DNA of 38,272 nucleotides from Croceibacterium_A sp966112795 (GCA_966112795.1 CBHWED010000004.1:1-38272); one strand, 5' to 3'. Positions 16,705 to 26,308 are shown, numbered from the stretch's first letter. The notes: a model not told the origin generated them from the letters alone. Program-made: numbers and translations.

Positions 16705-18429
16705 TCAGGCTGCCTTCGACCGGGTGATGCGCTTGAGGATCTCGTCGCGCGGTCCGTCGGCAACGATGCGCCCGCCCTCGACGATGAGGATCCGCCTGAC
16801 CAGCTTGATCATCGACGGACGGTGGGTGATCACGATCAGCGTCTTGCTGTCGGCTTCCGCCTGGAGCCGCTGGATCAGCGCCTCCTCGGTCTGGGTGTCC
16901 ATCGCGCTGGTCGGCTCGTCGAACACCAGCATCGGCGGGCTGCCGGCCAGCGCCCGGGCGATCGCGATCGATTGCCGCTGCCCGCCCGACAGGCCTTCGC
17001 CGCGGTCGGCCAGGCGCAAGTCGTAGCCGTTGGCGATCTGCCCCATGAACTGGTGCGTGCCCGAGACTTGCGCCACGCGGATCAGCTCGGGATCGTCGAT
17101 CGTCCGGTCGGCGAGCGCGATGTTCTCGCGCACGGAGCCCGAGAACAGCACGCTCTCCTGCAGCGCCGCGCCCATGTTGCGGCGCAGTTGCTCGGGCTCG
17201 AACTGGCGCACGTCGGTGCCGTCGATCAGCACGAGCCCGTCGTTGGCCGGATAGAGCCCGAGGATCAGGCGGGCGATCGTCGACTTGCCCGAACCCACCG
17301 GGCCGAGCAGCGCGACGTGCTCGCCCGGGTTGATCGTGAAGCTGATCTCGTTGAGCGCGTTCTCGGCCGCGCCCGGATAGCGGAAGCTGACCCCGCGGAA
17401 CTCGACCTTGCCCGCGATCTTGGCCGGCTTGAGCGCTTCACCCTCCGGCCCTTCGAGCGGCATGCGCATCAGCGCGCTGAGCTGGCGATAGGCCGTCTTG
17501 GTCGCGCTGATGCGCGACAGCAGCTGCGAGATCTGCGCCAGCGGCGCGACTGCGCGGCCGCTGAGGATCGAGCAGGCGATCAGCGCGCCCATGGTCAGCT
17601 CGTTGGCCGAGATCATCCCGGCACCGACGACGACCACGCCCGCGTACGAGATCGTGCCCGCCGCCGAGGCGGTGTTGATCCCGATCGCCGCGACCAGGCG
17701 CTGGCGCAGCGAGCTGTCCGAATGCTGCTCGATCGCCTTCGCCCAGCGGTCAGACATGAGCGGCCCCGCGCCCGAGGCCTTGACCGTCTCGATCGCCCCG
17801 ATCGTCTCGATCAGCACCGACTGCTTGACGAAACCCTCACTCAGCGACTTGGCCGAGAGGCGGTCGAGCGCGGGCTGGGTGAGCCAGCCGACGAGCACCA
17901 CCAGCGGGATCATCAGCAGCGGCACCAGCACGACCTTGCCGCCGATCAGCGCGATCACGGTCAGCGTGACGAGGATGAACGGCACGTCGACCACCGCGGT
18001 CAGCGTCGCCGAGGCGAAGAAGTCGCGCAGCGTCTCGAACTCGCGCAGCAGGCCCGAGAGCGAGCCGGTCGAGCCCTTCTTGAGCTCGAGCCGGATGCCG
18101 ACGATGCGCTCGAACAGGTGGCCGCCGATCTCGCGGTCGACTTGCGCCCCGGCGATGTCGACGAAGTAGGCGCGCAGCGTGCGCAGCATGAAGTCGAAGA
18201 TGATGACGATCGCGAGGCCGATCGACAAGGCGACCAGCGAATCGGTCGCGTTGTTCGGCAGCACCCGGTCGTAGACCGTCATCGTGAACAGCGAGGTGAC
18301 GAGGCCGAACACGTTGATCATCGCCGCCGCCAGCGCGACCTTGATGTAGGTCGCCTTGTTGCGCTTCATCGGCTCGACGAGCCATGCGGCGAAGCGCTCG
18401 GGCGGAGGGGACATCAGACTTTCGGACAT
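16705..18429 (-). CDS. Type I secretion ABC transporter (permease-ATPase)
   Basis: 574 aa. The N-terminal membrane domain has about six helices and the MTVYDRVLPN motif common to RTX/adhesin exporters. The ATPase domain carries Walker A GPVGSGKST (376-384), Q-loop ALQES, signature LSGGQ (480-484), Walker B LVFDE (501-505) and H-loop His536. There is no N-terminal C39 peptidase, so the cargo is not processed at a double-Gly leader, and the protein is also short of the C39-like domain found in HlyB. The ATG overlaps the stop of the TolC gene in TAATG; HlyD follows after one base. The likely cargo is the RTX giant protein and perhaps the giant at <1-6706. Confidence 0.93.
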   Translation of the reverse strand: MSESLMSPPPERFAAWLVEPMKRNKATYIKVALAAAMINVFGLVTSLFTMTVYDRVLPNNATDSLVALSIGLAIVIIFDFMLRTLRAYFVDIAGAQVDREIGGHLFERIVGIRLELKKGSTGSLSGLLREFETLRDFFASATLTAVVDVPFILVTLTVIALIGGKVVLVPLLMIPLVVLVGWLTQPALDRLSAKSLSEGFVKQSVLIETIGAIETVKASGAGPLMSDRWAKAIEQHSDSSLRQRLVAAIGINTASAAGTISYAGVVVVGAGMISANELTMGALIACSILSGRAVAPLAQISQLLSRISATKTAYRQLSALMRMPLEGPEGEALKPAKIAGKVEFRGVSFRYPGAAENALNEISFTINPGEHVALLGPVGSGKSTIARLILGLYPANDGLVLIDGTDVRQFEPEQLRRNMGAALQESVLFSGSVRENIALADRTIDDPELIRVAQVSGTHQFMGQIANGYDLRLADRGEGLSGGQRQSIAIARALAGSPPMLVFDEPTSAMDTQTEEALIQRLQAEADSKTLIVITHRPSMIKLVRRILIVEGGRIVADGPRDEILKRITRSKAA

Positions 18430-19925
18430 TATTGAGTCCCTTCACCCGTGGTGGGCTCGATTTCCAGGGTCTCGAGCAGCTTGCCCGTGCGCGAGAGCAG
18501 CACGTAGCGCGCGGCGTCAAGCTCGCTGATCGCGAGCACGTAGGCCACGGCGGTTTCGAAATAGGATTCGTTGGCCTCGAGCACGTCGTTGATCGTGCCG
18601 CGCGCGACGCGGAAGCGCTCGACCTGCACGTCGCGCGTGCGCCGGCTGGCGACGTAGTTCTCGCGCAGCGCCCCGACCTGCTCCTCGAGCGCCTGGACGT
18701 CCGACCAGGCGATCGACGCGTCGCGCTCGGCTTCCTCGCGGACCCGCTGCGCGCGCGCATCGGCCGCGCGCGCTTGCGCGCCGATCTGCGCCACCCGCGG
18801 CTCGACGCCGCCGAAGAACCGGTAGCGCAGCGTCAGCCGCGCGCGGATGTCGTAGTCCGGCTCGCCCTCGAGCACGCCGTAGCTGCCGCCGTCGAGCCCG
18901 GCGGTGATGTTGGGCAGCAGGTCGCTCTTCGCCGCGCGATAGTCCTGCCGGGCCGCCTCGGCGCCGGCCTGCGCGGCGCGCACGTCGGGCGAGGTGCGCG
19001 CGTCGACGACCGCCGCATCGCGGCTGATCGGCTCGTTGCCGACCCGCGGCGCGCGCGGCTGAGCCGAGAACGGCGGCGTGCCGGTGAACTCGGTGAACCG
19101 CGCCTCGGCCTGCGCTTCGGAGCGGCGGAACTGGGCGAGGCGGGTATTGGCCCGCGCGATGTAGCTTTCGATCTGCGCCAGGTCGCCCTCGGCCGATGCG
19201 CCCTGGCGGATCCGCTCGTTGATCGCGTCGCGGAACGAATCCTGCGCCGCGGCGAACTCCTCGCCGACCGCGACCAGCGACTGGTAGGAGACCACGTCGT
19301 ACCAGTTGGCGATCGTGTTCAGCGCCACCTGGTCGGCGACCGATTCGAGCTGCGCCGATGCGGCGCTGACCCGGGCTCGCGCGGCCTGGATGCGCCGCGT
19401 GGCCGCGCCGAAATCGACCACGGTCTGGCGGATGTTGAGCAGCGCGTCGGTGCGCTTCTCGGGCCGCGAGCGCTCGATGATGTTGTCGGGATCGTTCGAG
19501 AACTCGCGCGCGATCGAACGGTAGGAATCGACCGTCAGGTCGCCCGACGGCAGCAGGCCCTCGTGGGCTTCGTCGAGCGCGGCCGCGGCCTCCTCGCTGC
19601 CGGCGATCGCCTCGAGCCGTGCCGGGTGGCGCGCGACCGCCGAAGCGACGATCCGGCGGAAATCCTCGGGCGGGATCGCGCTCTCGCTGAGCCGCAGGAT
19701 CGGGTCGTTGCTCAGGTCGATCCGCAGGGGGTCGCCGGTCGGTGCGGGCAGCACCGGCAGGCGCGGCTCGCTCTGCGCGAACGCGGTGCCGGAGAGCCCG
19801 ACGGCGAGCCCGAACCCGGCCGCCAGCCGCAGCGCGGCCTTCCGCGCGGCCGGACGGCGCCGGCCGGAATCATCGTTGCGAACACGGAACATGCTTGGCT
19901 GCGACGGCCTCCCTCGCGGCTTCAT
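18429..19925 (-). CDS. TolC-family outer-membrane channel of the type I secretion system
   Basis: 498 aa. The signal peptide ends at GTAFA-QSEP (about residue 50 from the ATG at 19925). Two outer-membrane-efflux repeats follow, with long Ala/Arg/Glu-rich helices and the SLLPNITAGLD- and LRYRFFGG-type strand segments. The ending VLLSRTGKLLETLEI is typical. The start is uncertain: ATG 19892 (MFRVRNDDSG) gives a shorter leader, and neither has a good ribosome-binding site. It is the first gene of the secretion operon. A palindrome ATTCGCGCGAAT lies at 19975-19986, about 50 bases upstream. Confidence 0.92.
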   Translation of the reverse strand: MKPRGRPSQPSMFRVRNDDSGRRRPAARKAALRLAAGFGLAVGLSGTAFAQSEPRLPVLPAPTGDPLRIDLSNDPILRLSESAIPPEDFRRIVASAVARHPARLEAIAGSEEAAAALDEAHEGLLPSGDLTVDSYRSIAREFSNDPDNIIERSRPEKRTDALLNIRQTVVDFGAATRRIQAARARVSAASAQLESVADQVALNTIANWYDVVSYQSLVAVGEEFAAAQDSFRDAINERIRQGASAEGDLAQIESYIARANTRLAQFRRSEAQAEARFTEFTGTPPFSAQPRAPRVGNEPISRDAAVVDARTSPDVRAAQAGAEAARQDYRAAKSDLLPNITAGLDGGSYGVLEGEPDYDIRARLTLRYRFFGGVEPRVAQIGAQARAADARAQRVREEAERDASIAWSDVQALEEQVGALRENYVASRRTRDVQVERFRVARGTINDVLEANESYFETAVAYVLAISELDAARYVLLSRTGKLLETLEIEPTTGEGTQ

Positions 19926-19983
19926 ATGGGCTTGCGCCGCGCTTGAGAAGCCGGGGACGCCGCGAAGCCTGCGAATTCGCGCG

Positions 19984-20008
19984 AATAATACCGCGCTGGG
20001 ACAGCGCG
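19984..20008 (-). terminator. Hairpin after cobA
   Basis: CGCGCTG-TCC-CAGCGCG, seven-base stem, followed on the minus strand by G-TATTATT. It lies just after the cobA stop and before the TolC promoter region, and probably ends the nitrate-assimilation transcript. Confidence 0.5.
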
Positions 20009-20019
20009 CGGTCGCCGCG

Positions 20020-20808
20020 TCAGCGACGAGGAGCCGGCACGTCGGCGATCTGTGGCCGATCGGCGCGGGCCACGGCCGCCACGCTGCGTCCGACCAGGAT
20101 CACCGCCGGCCCCTCACCCAGCGCGGCGCGCGCGGCGAGCGGCAGCAGGTCGAGCCGAGTCGAGAAGTGGCGCTCTTCGGGGAGGCTCGCGCTTTCGACC
20201 ATGACCACCGGCGTATCGGGCGCGAGCCCGGCGGCGATCAGGCTGGCCGACACGGTCGGCGCGGCGGCCTTGCCCATGTAGATCGCCAGCGTCGCCTGCG
20301 GATCGGCCAGCGCCTGCCAGTCGAGCTCCAGCTCCTCGCCGGCGCGCGCGTGGGCGGTGACGAAGGTCAGCCGGCGGGCGAGGCCGCGCAAGGTCAGCGA
20401 GAGCCCGAGGCCCGCCGCCGCTGCGCTCGCGGCGGTGACGCCGGGGCACACGTGGACCGGCACGCCGGCCGTGCGACAGGCCGCGAGCTCCTCGGTCGCG
20501 CGGCCGAAGATCGCCGGATCGCCACCCTTGAGCCGGACCACCCGCTCGCCGGCGAGCGCCGCCTCGACCAGCAGCGCATCGATCGTCCGCTGGTCCTTCG
20601 AGTGCCGCCCCGAGCGCTTGCCGACGGAAACCAGCCGCACATGCGCCGGCACCAGCGCGAGCACACCCGGGCCGACGAGCGCATCGTGGAACACCACGCT
20701 CGCCGCGCGGATCAGCCGCTCGGCCTTGCGCGTGAGCAGGTCGGGATCGCCCGGTCCGGCGCCGACCAGCCAGACGGTGCCCGGCGCGATCATGTCCGCT
20801 TCAGCCAC
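20020..20808 (-). CDS. cobA: Uroporphyrinogen-III C-methyltransferase (siroheme synthesis)
   Basis: 262 aa. It transfers two methyl groups from SAM to uroporphyrinogen III, giving precorrin-2, the precursor of siroheme used by NirB. Family signatures: VWLVGAGPGDPDLLT near the start, VVFHDALVG, the VRLKGGDPAIFGRA segment, VPVHVCPGVTAA and TLAIYMG. It contains only the SUMT domain, without the CysG dehydrogenase/chelatase part. GTG at 20808 is the start, because AGGGGAGG lies 6 bases before it; an ATG at 20793 is the alternative. It overlaps the nasA stop by 8 bases and is the last gene of the nirBD-nasA-cobA operon. Confidence 0.93.
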   Translation of the reverse strand: MAEADMIAPGTVWLVGAGPGDPDLLTRKAERLIRAASVVFHDALVGPGVLALVPAHVRLVSVGKRSGRHSKDQRTIDALLVEAALAGERVVRLKGGDPAIFGRATEELAACRTAGVPVHVCPGVTAASAAAAGLGLSLTLRGLARRLTFVTAHARAGEELELDWQALADPQATLAIYMGKAAAPTVSASLIAAGLAPDTPVVMVESASLPEERHFSTRLDLLPLAARAALGEGPAVILVGRSVAAVARADRPQIADVPAPRR

Positions 20809-23416
20809 GTGCTGCCTCCCCTGAATTCGTCCGGATCTCGCCGATCAACCGCTGGATCGCAGGCCGGCACGAGCCGCAGTTGGTGCCCGCCGACAGCGCC
20901 GCACCGACCGCCTCGACACTCACCAGGCCCTGGCTGCCGATCGCCTCGAGGATCGTCTTCATGCCGACGTCGAAGCAGACGCAGACGATCGGCCCGCGAT
21001 CGGGCTGCGGCGCTGCCGGACGCCCGGCAAGCAGCTCGACCGAGGACACCGCTTCACCCGCGGCGAGCTGCGCGATCAGCCATTCGCGGTCGGGCAGGCG
21101 GCCACTGCGGGTCAGGTAGAGCGCCGCGCGGAGCCGCCCGCCGTCGAGCACCGCGACCCTCAGGCCGCCGCGCGCGCCGTCGACGATCTCGATGCGCTCG
21201 CCGCCAGGCAGCAGCGCCTTGGCCAGCGCCGCGGGGTCGCCCTCGCCGGCGAGCTCGACGAGCCAGCCCTGCCCGACGCGGATCCGGGTGAAATAGCTCG
21301 CCGCGATCCGTTCGGGCGCCTCGCGCGTGACGAGGAACCCGCGCCAGTCCAGCGCAACCCGCTCGAGCCGCGCCGGGGTCGCCTTGAAGCCCGGCTGGCC
21401 CGAGTGCGGGTCGACCAGCGGGCGCGGCAGCAGGCCGGTGCGGCCGCCGCTCGACTGGCGGTCGGTCCAGTGGATCGGGGTGAAGATCTCGCCCCGGCGC
21501 TGGCCCGTGCTCAGCGCCGCGCGGAACAGGCTCTCGCCCTGCGGCGTCGCCACCCGCGCGAGGTCGCCGTCGTCGATCCCGCACGCCTCGGCGTCGAGCG
21601 GATGGATCTCGACCAGCGGCTCGCGGCGGTGCTGCGACAGCTTGGGCGAGAGCCCGGTGCGCGTCATCGTGTGCCACTGGTCGCGGTAGCGGCCGGTGTT
21701 GAGCGTCAGTGGCCACTTCGGCAGCGCCCCGTCGAGCGCGCGCTGCTCGACCGAGACGAGCCGCGCCTTGCCGTCGGGGGTCGAGAAGCGCCCGTCGGCG
21801 AACGGCGCGCCGCCCCAGCGCACGGGTTCCATTGCGTCGTACTGCACATTGGTCAGCGCTGCATGGTCGCCGATGTCGAACAGCCGCTTGCCGTCATTGC
21901 GATAGGCCGAAAGTCGGGCGTGCTCGCGGTAGATGTCGGCCGGCCGGTCGTAAGTGAAGGCGTCGCGCCAGCCCATCGCGCGGGCGACCTCCTTGACGAT
22001 CCACCAGTCGGGCTTCGCTTCGCCGGGCGCCGGCATCAGCGCGCGCTGGCGGCTGATCGTGCGCTCGCTGTTGGTGACCGTGCCGTCCTTCTCGCCCCAG
22101 CCGAGCGCGGGCAGCTTGACGTGCGCGTGGCGCGAGGTGTCGGTCTCGGCGACGCAGTCCGAGACCACGACGAACGGGCACAGCGCCAGCGCCTCGCGCA
22201 CGAGGCCCGCGTCGGGCAGGGACACCGCCGGGTTGGTCGCCATGACCCACAGCGCCTTGACTCGCCCCTCGCGCATCTGCCGGAACAGGTCGACCGCCTT
22301 GAGCCCCGGCTTCTCGGCCATCCGCGGCGCGGCCCAGAAGCGCTTCACGTTGGCCACGTTCTCGGCCGCGAAGTCCATGTGCGCCGCGAGCGTCGAGGCG
22401 AGCCCGCCGACCTCGCGCCCGCCCATCGCGTTGGGCTGCCCGGTGATCGAGAACGGCGCCGCGCCGGGCTTGCCGATGCGCCCGGTGGCGAGGTGGACGT
22501 TGACGATCGCGTTGACCTGGTCGGTGCCGCGGATCGACTGGTTGATCCCCTGGCTGAACAGCGTGACCGTGCGCTCGTGCCGCGCGAACAGCTCGAAGAA
22601 CGCGAGCAGGTCCGACGGAGGAACGTCGCAGGCCGCGGCGGTCGACCACAAGTCGCAGCCCTCGTCGAGCGCTTCCCAGAACCGGTCCGGGGTCGAGACG
22701 TGCGCCTCGAGGAAGTCCGGGTCGACGATGCCGTTGTCGCTGCAATAGGCGAGCAGCCCGTTCATCAGCGCGACGTCGCTGCCCGGGCGCAGCGCGAGGT
22801 GGAGATCGGCCTCCTCGCAAGTCTCGGTGCGTCGCGGGTCGACGACCACGACCTTGGTCCCGCGCGCGGCGCGCGCGGCCATGATCCGCTGGTAGACCAC
22901 CGGGTGGCACCAGGCGGTGTTCGAGCCGACGAGCACGACCAGGTCGGCGTGGTCGAGGTCGTCGTAGCTTGCCGGCACCACGTCCTCGCCGAACGCGCGG
23001 GTGTGGCCGGCGACCGCGCTCGACATGCACAGCCGCGAATTGGTGTCGATGTTGGCCGAGCCGATGAAGCCCTTCATCAGCTTGTTGGCGACGTAGTAGT
23101 CCTCGGTCAGCAGCTGGCCCGAGACGTAGAACGCCACGCTGTCGGGCCCGTGCCGCGCGATCGTGTCGGCAAACTTGCGCGCGACGTGGCGGATCGCCTT
23201 GTCCCAGCTTACCCGCCGGCCGTCGATCTCCGGGTAGAGCAGCCGCCCCTCGAGTCCCACGGTCTCGCCGAGGTGCGTGCCCTTCGAGCACAGCTTGCCG
23301 CGATTGGCCGGGTGCTCGGGATCGCCGGCGATTGCGAGCTCGCGATTGCCGGTGACCTTGGCCTCGATCCCGCAGCCGACCCCGCAATAGGCGCAAGTGG
23401 TGCGGATCGCCGTCAC
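20801..23416 (-). CDS. nasA: Assimilatory nitrate reductase catalytic subunit with C-terminal BFD-type iron-sulfur domain
   Basis: 871 aa. It reduces nitrate to nitrite in the cytoplasm. GTG at 23416 is the start: it overlaps the nirD stop in GTGA, and the protein begins directly with the [4Fe-4S] motif (Cys 8, 11, 15, 43; TTCAYCGVGCG...KLCSKG). The longer frame to 23761 is antisense-like filler inside nirD. The molybdopterin oxidoreductase body shows DSVAFYVSGQLLTEDYY, SRLCMSSAVAGH, NTAWCHPV, QPNAMGGREVGG and the molybdopterin-dinucleotide-binding C-terminal half (NTGRYRDQWHTMTRTG). From about residue 808 there is a BFD-like [2Fe-2S] domain with CVC (812, 814) and CGSC (847-850), as in NasA/NarB fusions. 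Confidence 0.95.
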   Translation of the reverse strand: MTAIRTTCAYCGVGCGIEAKVTGNRELAIAGDPEHPANRGKLCSKGTHLGETVGLEGRLLYPEIDGRRVSWDKAIRHVARKFADTIARHGPDSVAFYVSGQLLTEDYYVANKLMKGFIGSANIDTNSRLCMSSAVAGHTRAFGEDVVPASYDDLDHADLVVLVGSNTAWCHPVVYQRIMAARAARGTKVVVVDPRRTETCEEADLHLALRPGSDVALMNGLLAYCSDNGIVDPDFLEAHVSTPDRFWEALDEGCDLWSTAAACDVPPSDLLAFFELFARHERTVTLFSQGINQSIRGTDQVNAIVNVHLATGRIGKPGAAPFSITGQPNAMGGREVGGLASTLAAHMDFAAENVANVKRFWAAPRMAEKPGLKAVDLFRQMREGRVKALWVMATNPAVSLPDAGLVREALALCPFVVVSDCVAETDTSRHAHVKLPALGWGEKDGTVTNSERTISRQRALMPAPGEAKPDWWIVKEVARAMGWRDAFTYDRPADIYREHARLSAYRNDGKRLFDIGDHAALTNVQYDAMEPVRWGGAPFADGRFSTPDGKARLVSVEQRALDGALPKWPLTLNTGRYRDQWHTMTRTGLSPKLSQHRREPLVEIHPLDAEACGIDDGDLARVATPQGESLFRAALSTGQRRGEIFTPIHWTDRQSSGGRTGLLPRPLVDPHSGQPGFKATPARLERVALDWRGFLVTREAPERIAASYFTRIRVGQGWLVELAGEGDPAALAKALLPGGERIEIVDGARGGLRVAVLDGGRLRAALYLTRSGRLPDREWLIAQLAAGEAVSSVELLAGRPAAPQPDRGPIVCVCFDVGMKTILEAIGSQGLVSVEAVGAALSAGTNCGSCRPAIQRLIGEIRTNSGEAARG

Positions 23417-23784
23417 GCGGCCTTCGCCTGTGCGGCCGGCGGCGGCGGCACGACCGCCTCGCGCAACAGGTAGATCCGCCCGGCGTCGACCTTGACCGGG
23501 ATCGTCGGCACGCAGCCCTTGTCGTCGCCCAGAGCCTGGCCGCTGCGCAGCGAGATCTTCCAGTTGTGCAGCGGGCAGGTGACGCTGTCGCCGTGGACGA
23601 TGCCCTGGCTCAAGGGCCCCTGCTTGTGCGGGCACTTGTTGACGAGCGCGTAGAACTCGCCGCGCATTGTGTGAAACACGGCAATCTCTTCGCCGCCGAT
23701 CACCGGCAAAGTCGCCGCCATGCCCGGTTCGATCTGGGTGACCGGGCCGATATCGAGCCATTTGGCCTGAGTGGTCACTGGCAT
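23413..23784 (-). CDS. nirD: Nitrite reductase (NADH) small subunit, Rieske-type
   Basis: 123 aa. It has a complete Rieske [2Fe-2S] pair: Cys51-x-His53 in CPHKQGPLSQG and Cys70-x2-His73 in CPLHNWKI. It is the partner of NirB in ammonium-forming nitrite reduction, in the cytoplasm. Its ATG follows the nirB TAA without a gap, and its TGA overlaps the nasA GTG, so translation of all three is coupled. The C-terminal tail VVPPPPAAQAKAA is a low-complexity extension. Confidence 0.95.
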   Translation of the reverse strand: MPVTTQAKWLDIGPVTQIEPGMAATLPVIGGEEIAVFHTMRGEFYALVNKCPHKQGPLSQGIVHGDSVTCPLHNWKISLRSGQALGDDKGCVPTIPVKVDAGRIYLLREAVVPPPPAAQAKAA

Positions 23785-26283
23785 TTATGCGTACTCCGTG
23801 GCGGGGCGGACGGTGGCGAGGTGGCTGTGCAGGTCGCGGCGGTCGCCGGCGGCACGCTGGGCCCAGGGATCGTCCTGCATGAACTTCTGCGAGTAGCGGA
23901 ACCGCGCGGCGAGCCGCTTGACCGTCTCAGGCTCGTCGAACAGCTGCGCCTTGAGCCACTCGATCCCCTTGCGCTCGATCCACGGCGCGGTGCGCTCGAG
24001 GTAGTGCGCGTCCTCGCGGTAGAGCTGGATGAACGCCGCGCAGTGCTCCATCGCCTCCTCCTCGGTGGCGACCTTGCACAGGAGGTCGGTCGCGCGGACC
24101 TTGATCCCGCCGTTGCCGCCGACGTGGAGCTCGTAGCCGCTGTCGACGCAGACCACGCCGAAGTCCTTGATCGTCGCCTCGGCGCAATTCCGCGGGCAGC
24201 CGCTGACCGCGATCTTGAACTTGTGCGGCATCCACGAGCCCCAGGTCATCTGCTCGATCTTGACCCCGAGCCCGGTCGAATCCTGGGTGCCGAAGCGGCA
24301 CCACTCGCTGCCGACGCAAGTCTTCACCGTGCGCAGCGCCTTGCCGTAGGCGTGGCCCGAGACCATCCCGGCGGCGTTGAGGTCGGCCCAGACCGCGGGC
24401 AGGTCCTCCTTCCTGATCCCGAAGATGTCGAGCCGCTGGCCGCCGGTCACCTTGACCATCGGCGCGTTGTACTTCTCGACCACGTCGGCGATCGCGCGCA
24501 GCTCGGTCGGGTTGGTCAGCCCGCCCCACATCCGCGGGACGACCGAGTAGGTGCCGTCCTTCTGGATGTTGGCGTGGAGCCGCTCGTTGACGAAGCGGCT
24601 CTTCTGGTCGTCCTCGTACTCGCCGGGCCAGGCGCACAGCAGGTAGTAGTTGAGCGCCGGGCGGCACGAAGCGCAGCCGTCGGGCGTGGTCCAGTGCAGT
24701 TCCTGCATCGCCTGCGGGATCGCCTTGATCTCCTTCTCGAGGATCAGGCGGCGCGCGTCGTCGTGGGTGAAGCTCGTGCACTTGCACATCGACTTCGCCC
24801 CGACCTGGACCTCGTCGCCGAGCGTCAGCGCGAGCAGGCTCTCGACGAGCCCGGTGCACGAGCCGCAGCTCGCCGAGGCCTTGCACTGCGAGCGGACCGC
24901 ATCGAGGCTGCAGGCCCCGGCCTCGATCGTCGCCACCACTTTGCCCTTGGACACGCCGTTGCAGCCGCAGATCTCTGCGTCGTCCGAAAGCGCTGCAACG
25001 GCGGCGTTAGGGTCCGCGAAGGCGCCCCCGCCCATCGCGAAAGCCTGGCCGAATATGAGGCCGTCGCGGATCTCGGAGATGTCCTCCTGCTTCTTGAGGA
25101 GGTCGAAGTACCAGTTGCCGTCCGCGGTATCGCCGTAGAGCACCGCGCCGACGATCCTGTCGTCCTTGAGGACCACGCGCTTGTACACGCCGCGCGCGGC
25201 GTCGCGCATGACGATGTCCTCATGCTCGTCGCCGCCGGTGAAGTCGCCGGCCGAGAACACGTCGATCCCCGAGACCTTGAGCTTGGTCGAAGTGACCGAG
25301 CCCGAGTAGCCGGTGGGCTGCTCGGTCAGGTGATCGGCCAACGCGCGGCACATCTCCCACAGCGGGGCGACGAGGCCGTAGCACTGCCCGCGGTGCTGCA
25401 CGCATTCGCCGACCGCGAGCACCTGCGGGTCCGAAGTGACCATGTGATCGTCGACCATGACCCCGCGCTCGCATTCGAGCCCGGCGGTCTTGGCAAGCAT
25501 CGTCGAGGGCCGGATGCCGACCGCCATGACCACGATGTCGGCCGGGATCTCGCGCCCGTCCTTGAGCCGCACGCCGGCGACGTGGCCGTCCTTCTCGATG
25601 ATCTCCTGCGTGTCGGCACCGGTCAGGATCGTCTGCCCGCGCCGCTCGAGCTCGGTCTTGAGCAGCCAGCCGGCCGCTTCGTCGAGCTGGCGCTCCATCA
25701 AGGTCGGCATCAGGTGGACCACGGTGACGCTCATGCCGCGCAGCGCGAGGCCGTGCGCCGCCTCGAGCCCGAGCAACCCGCCGCCGATGACCACCGCGTT
25801 GCCGCCGCCCGCGGCCGCGGCGAGCATCTTGTCGACGTCGTCGAGGTCGCGGAAGGTGACGACCCCGGGCAGGTCGCGGCCGGGCACCGGGATGATGAAC
25901 GGGTCGGAGCCCGTGGCGATCAGCAGCCGGTCGTAGGGCTCGACCCGGCCCGAACGGCCGATCACCACTTGTCGCTCGCGGTCGATGTGATCGACGGGAT
26001 CGCCTGCGACCAGCTCGATACCGTTCTCCGCGTACCACTCGGCGGTATTGAGGACGATCTCGTCGAAGCTCTTCTCGCCCGCGAGCACCGGCGAGAGCAT
26101 GATGCGGTTGTAGTTCACGCGCGGCTCGGCGCCGAAGATCGTGATCGAGTAGCGCCCGGGATCGCGCGCGAGGATCTCCTCGACCGCGCGGCAGCCCGCC
26201 ATGCCGTTGCCGATCACGACCAGTTTCTCGTTCAGCCGGCCCACCAGGGGGCCCGCCTTGTCGAAGCTCGTCGGTGCGTTCAC
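23785..26283 (-). CDS. nirB: Nitrite reductase (NADH) large subunit
   Basis: 832 aa. It reduces nitrite to ammonium with NAD(P)H. GTG at 26283 is chosen because AAGGA lies 7 bases upstream; the longer in-frame ORF to 26451 would read through the leader hairpins and terminator. Domain order: FAD site IGNGMAG (about residue 24-30), NAD site VVIGGGLLGLEAA, a BFD-like [2Fe-2S] site (ICGCNG...SCGSCTG), a second Cys-rich BFD-like segment (MCKCTS...CASCRP), then the ferredoxin-like and siroheme/[4Fe-4S] domain with CVGSEWC and SGCPRNC. It is the first gene of nirB-nirD-nasA-cobA. Expression is probably controlled by the antitermination leader just upstream. Confidence 0.95.
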   Translation of the reverse strand: MNAPTSFDKAGPLVGRLNEKLVVIGNGMAGCRAVEEILARDPGRYSITIFGAEPRVNYNRIMLSPVLAGEKSFDEIVLNTAEWYAENGIELVAGDPVDHIDRERQVVIGRSGRVEPYDRLLIATGSDPFIIPVPGRDLPGVVTFRDLDDVDKMLAAAAGGGNAVVIGGGLLGLEAAHGLALRGMSVTVVHLMPTLMERQLDEAAGWLLKTELERRGQTILTGADTQEIIEKDGHVAGVRLKDGREIPADIVVMAVGIRPSTMLAKTAGLECERGVMVDDHMVTSDPQVLAVGECVQHRGQCYGLVAPLWEMCRALADHLTEQPTGYSGSVTSTKLKVSGIDVFSAGDFTGGDEHEDIVMRDAARGVYKRVVLKDDRIVGAVLYGDTADGNWYFDLLKKQEDISEIRDGLIFGQAFAMGGGAFADPNAAVAALSDDAEICGCNGVSKGKVVATIEAGACSLDAVRSQCKASASCGSCTGLVESLLALTLGDEVQVGAKSMCKCTSFTHDDARRLILEKEIKAIPQAMQELHWTTPDGCASCRPALNYYLLCAWPGEYEDDQKSRFVNERLHANIQKDGTYSVVPRMWGGLTNPTELRAIADVVEKYNAPMVKVTGGQRLDIFGIRKEDLPAVWADLNAAGMVSGHAYGKALRTVKTCVGSEWCRFGTQDSTGLGVKIEQMTWGSWMPHKFKIAVSGCPRNCAEATIKDFGVVCVDSGYELHVGGNGGIKVRATDLLCKVATEEEAMEHCAAFIQLYREDAHYLERTAPWIERKGIEWLKAQLFDEPETVKRLAARFRYSQKFMQDDPWAQRAAGDRRDLHSHLATVRPATEYA

Positions 26284-26308
26284 TGTCTCGTCCTTCAGAC
26301 GCGCACGC

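Noticed and set aside
23417..23761. N-terminal extension of nasA across nirD
   Set aside because: The extension is an antisense-like, Arg-rich frame within nirD; the GTGA overlap and the position of the first Fe-S motif fix the start at 23416.
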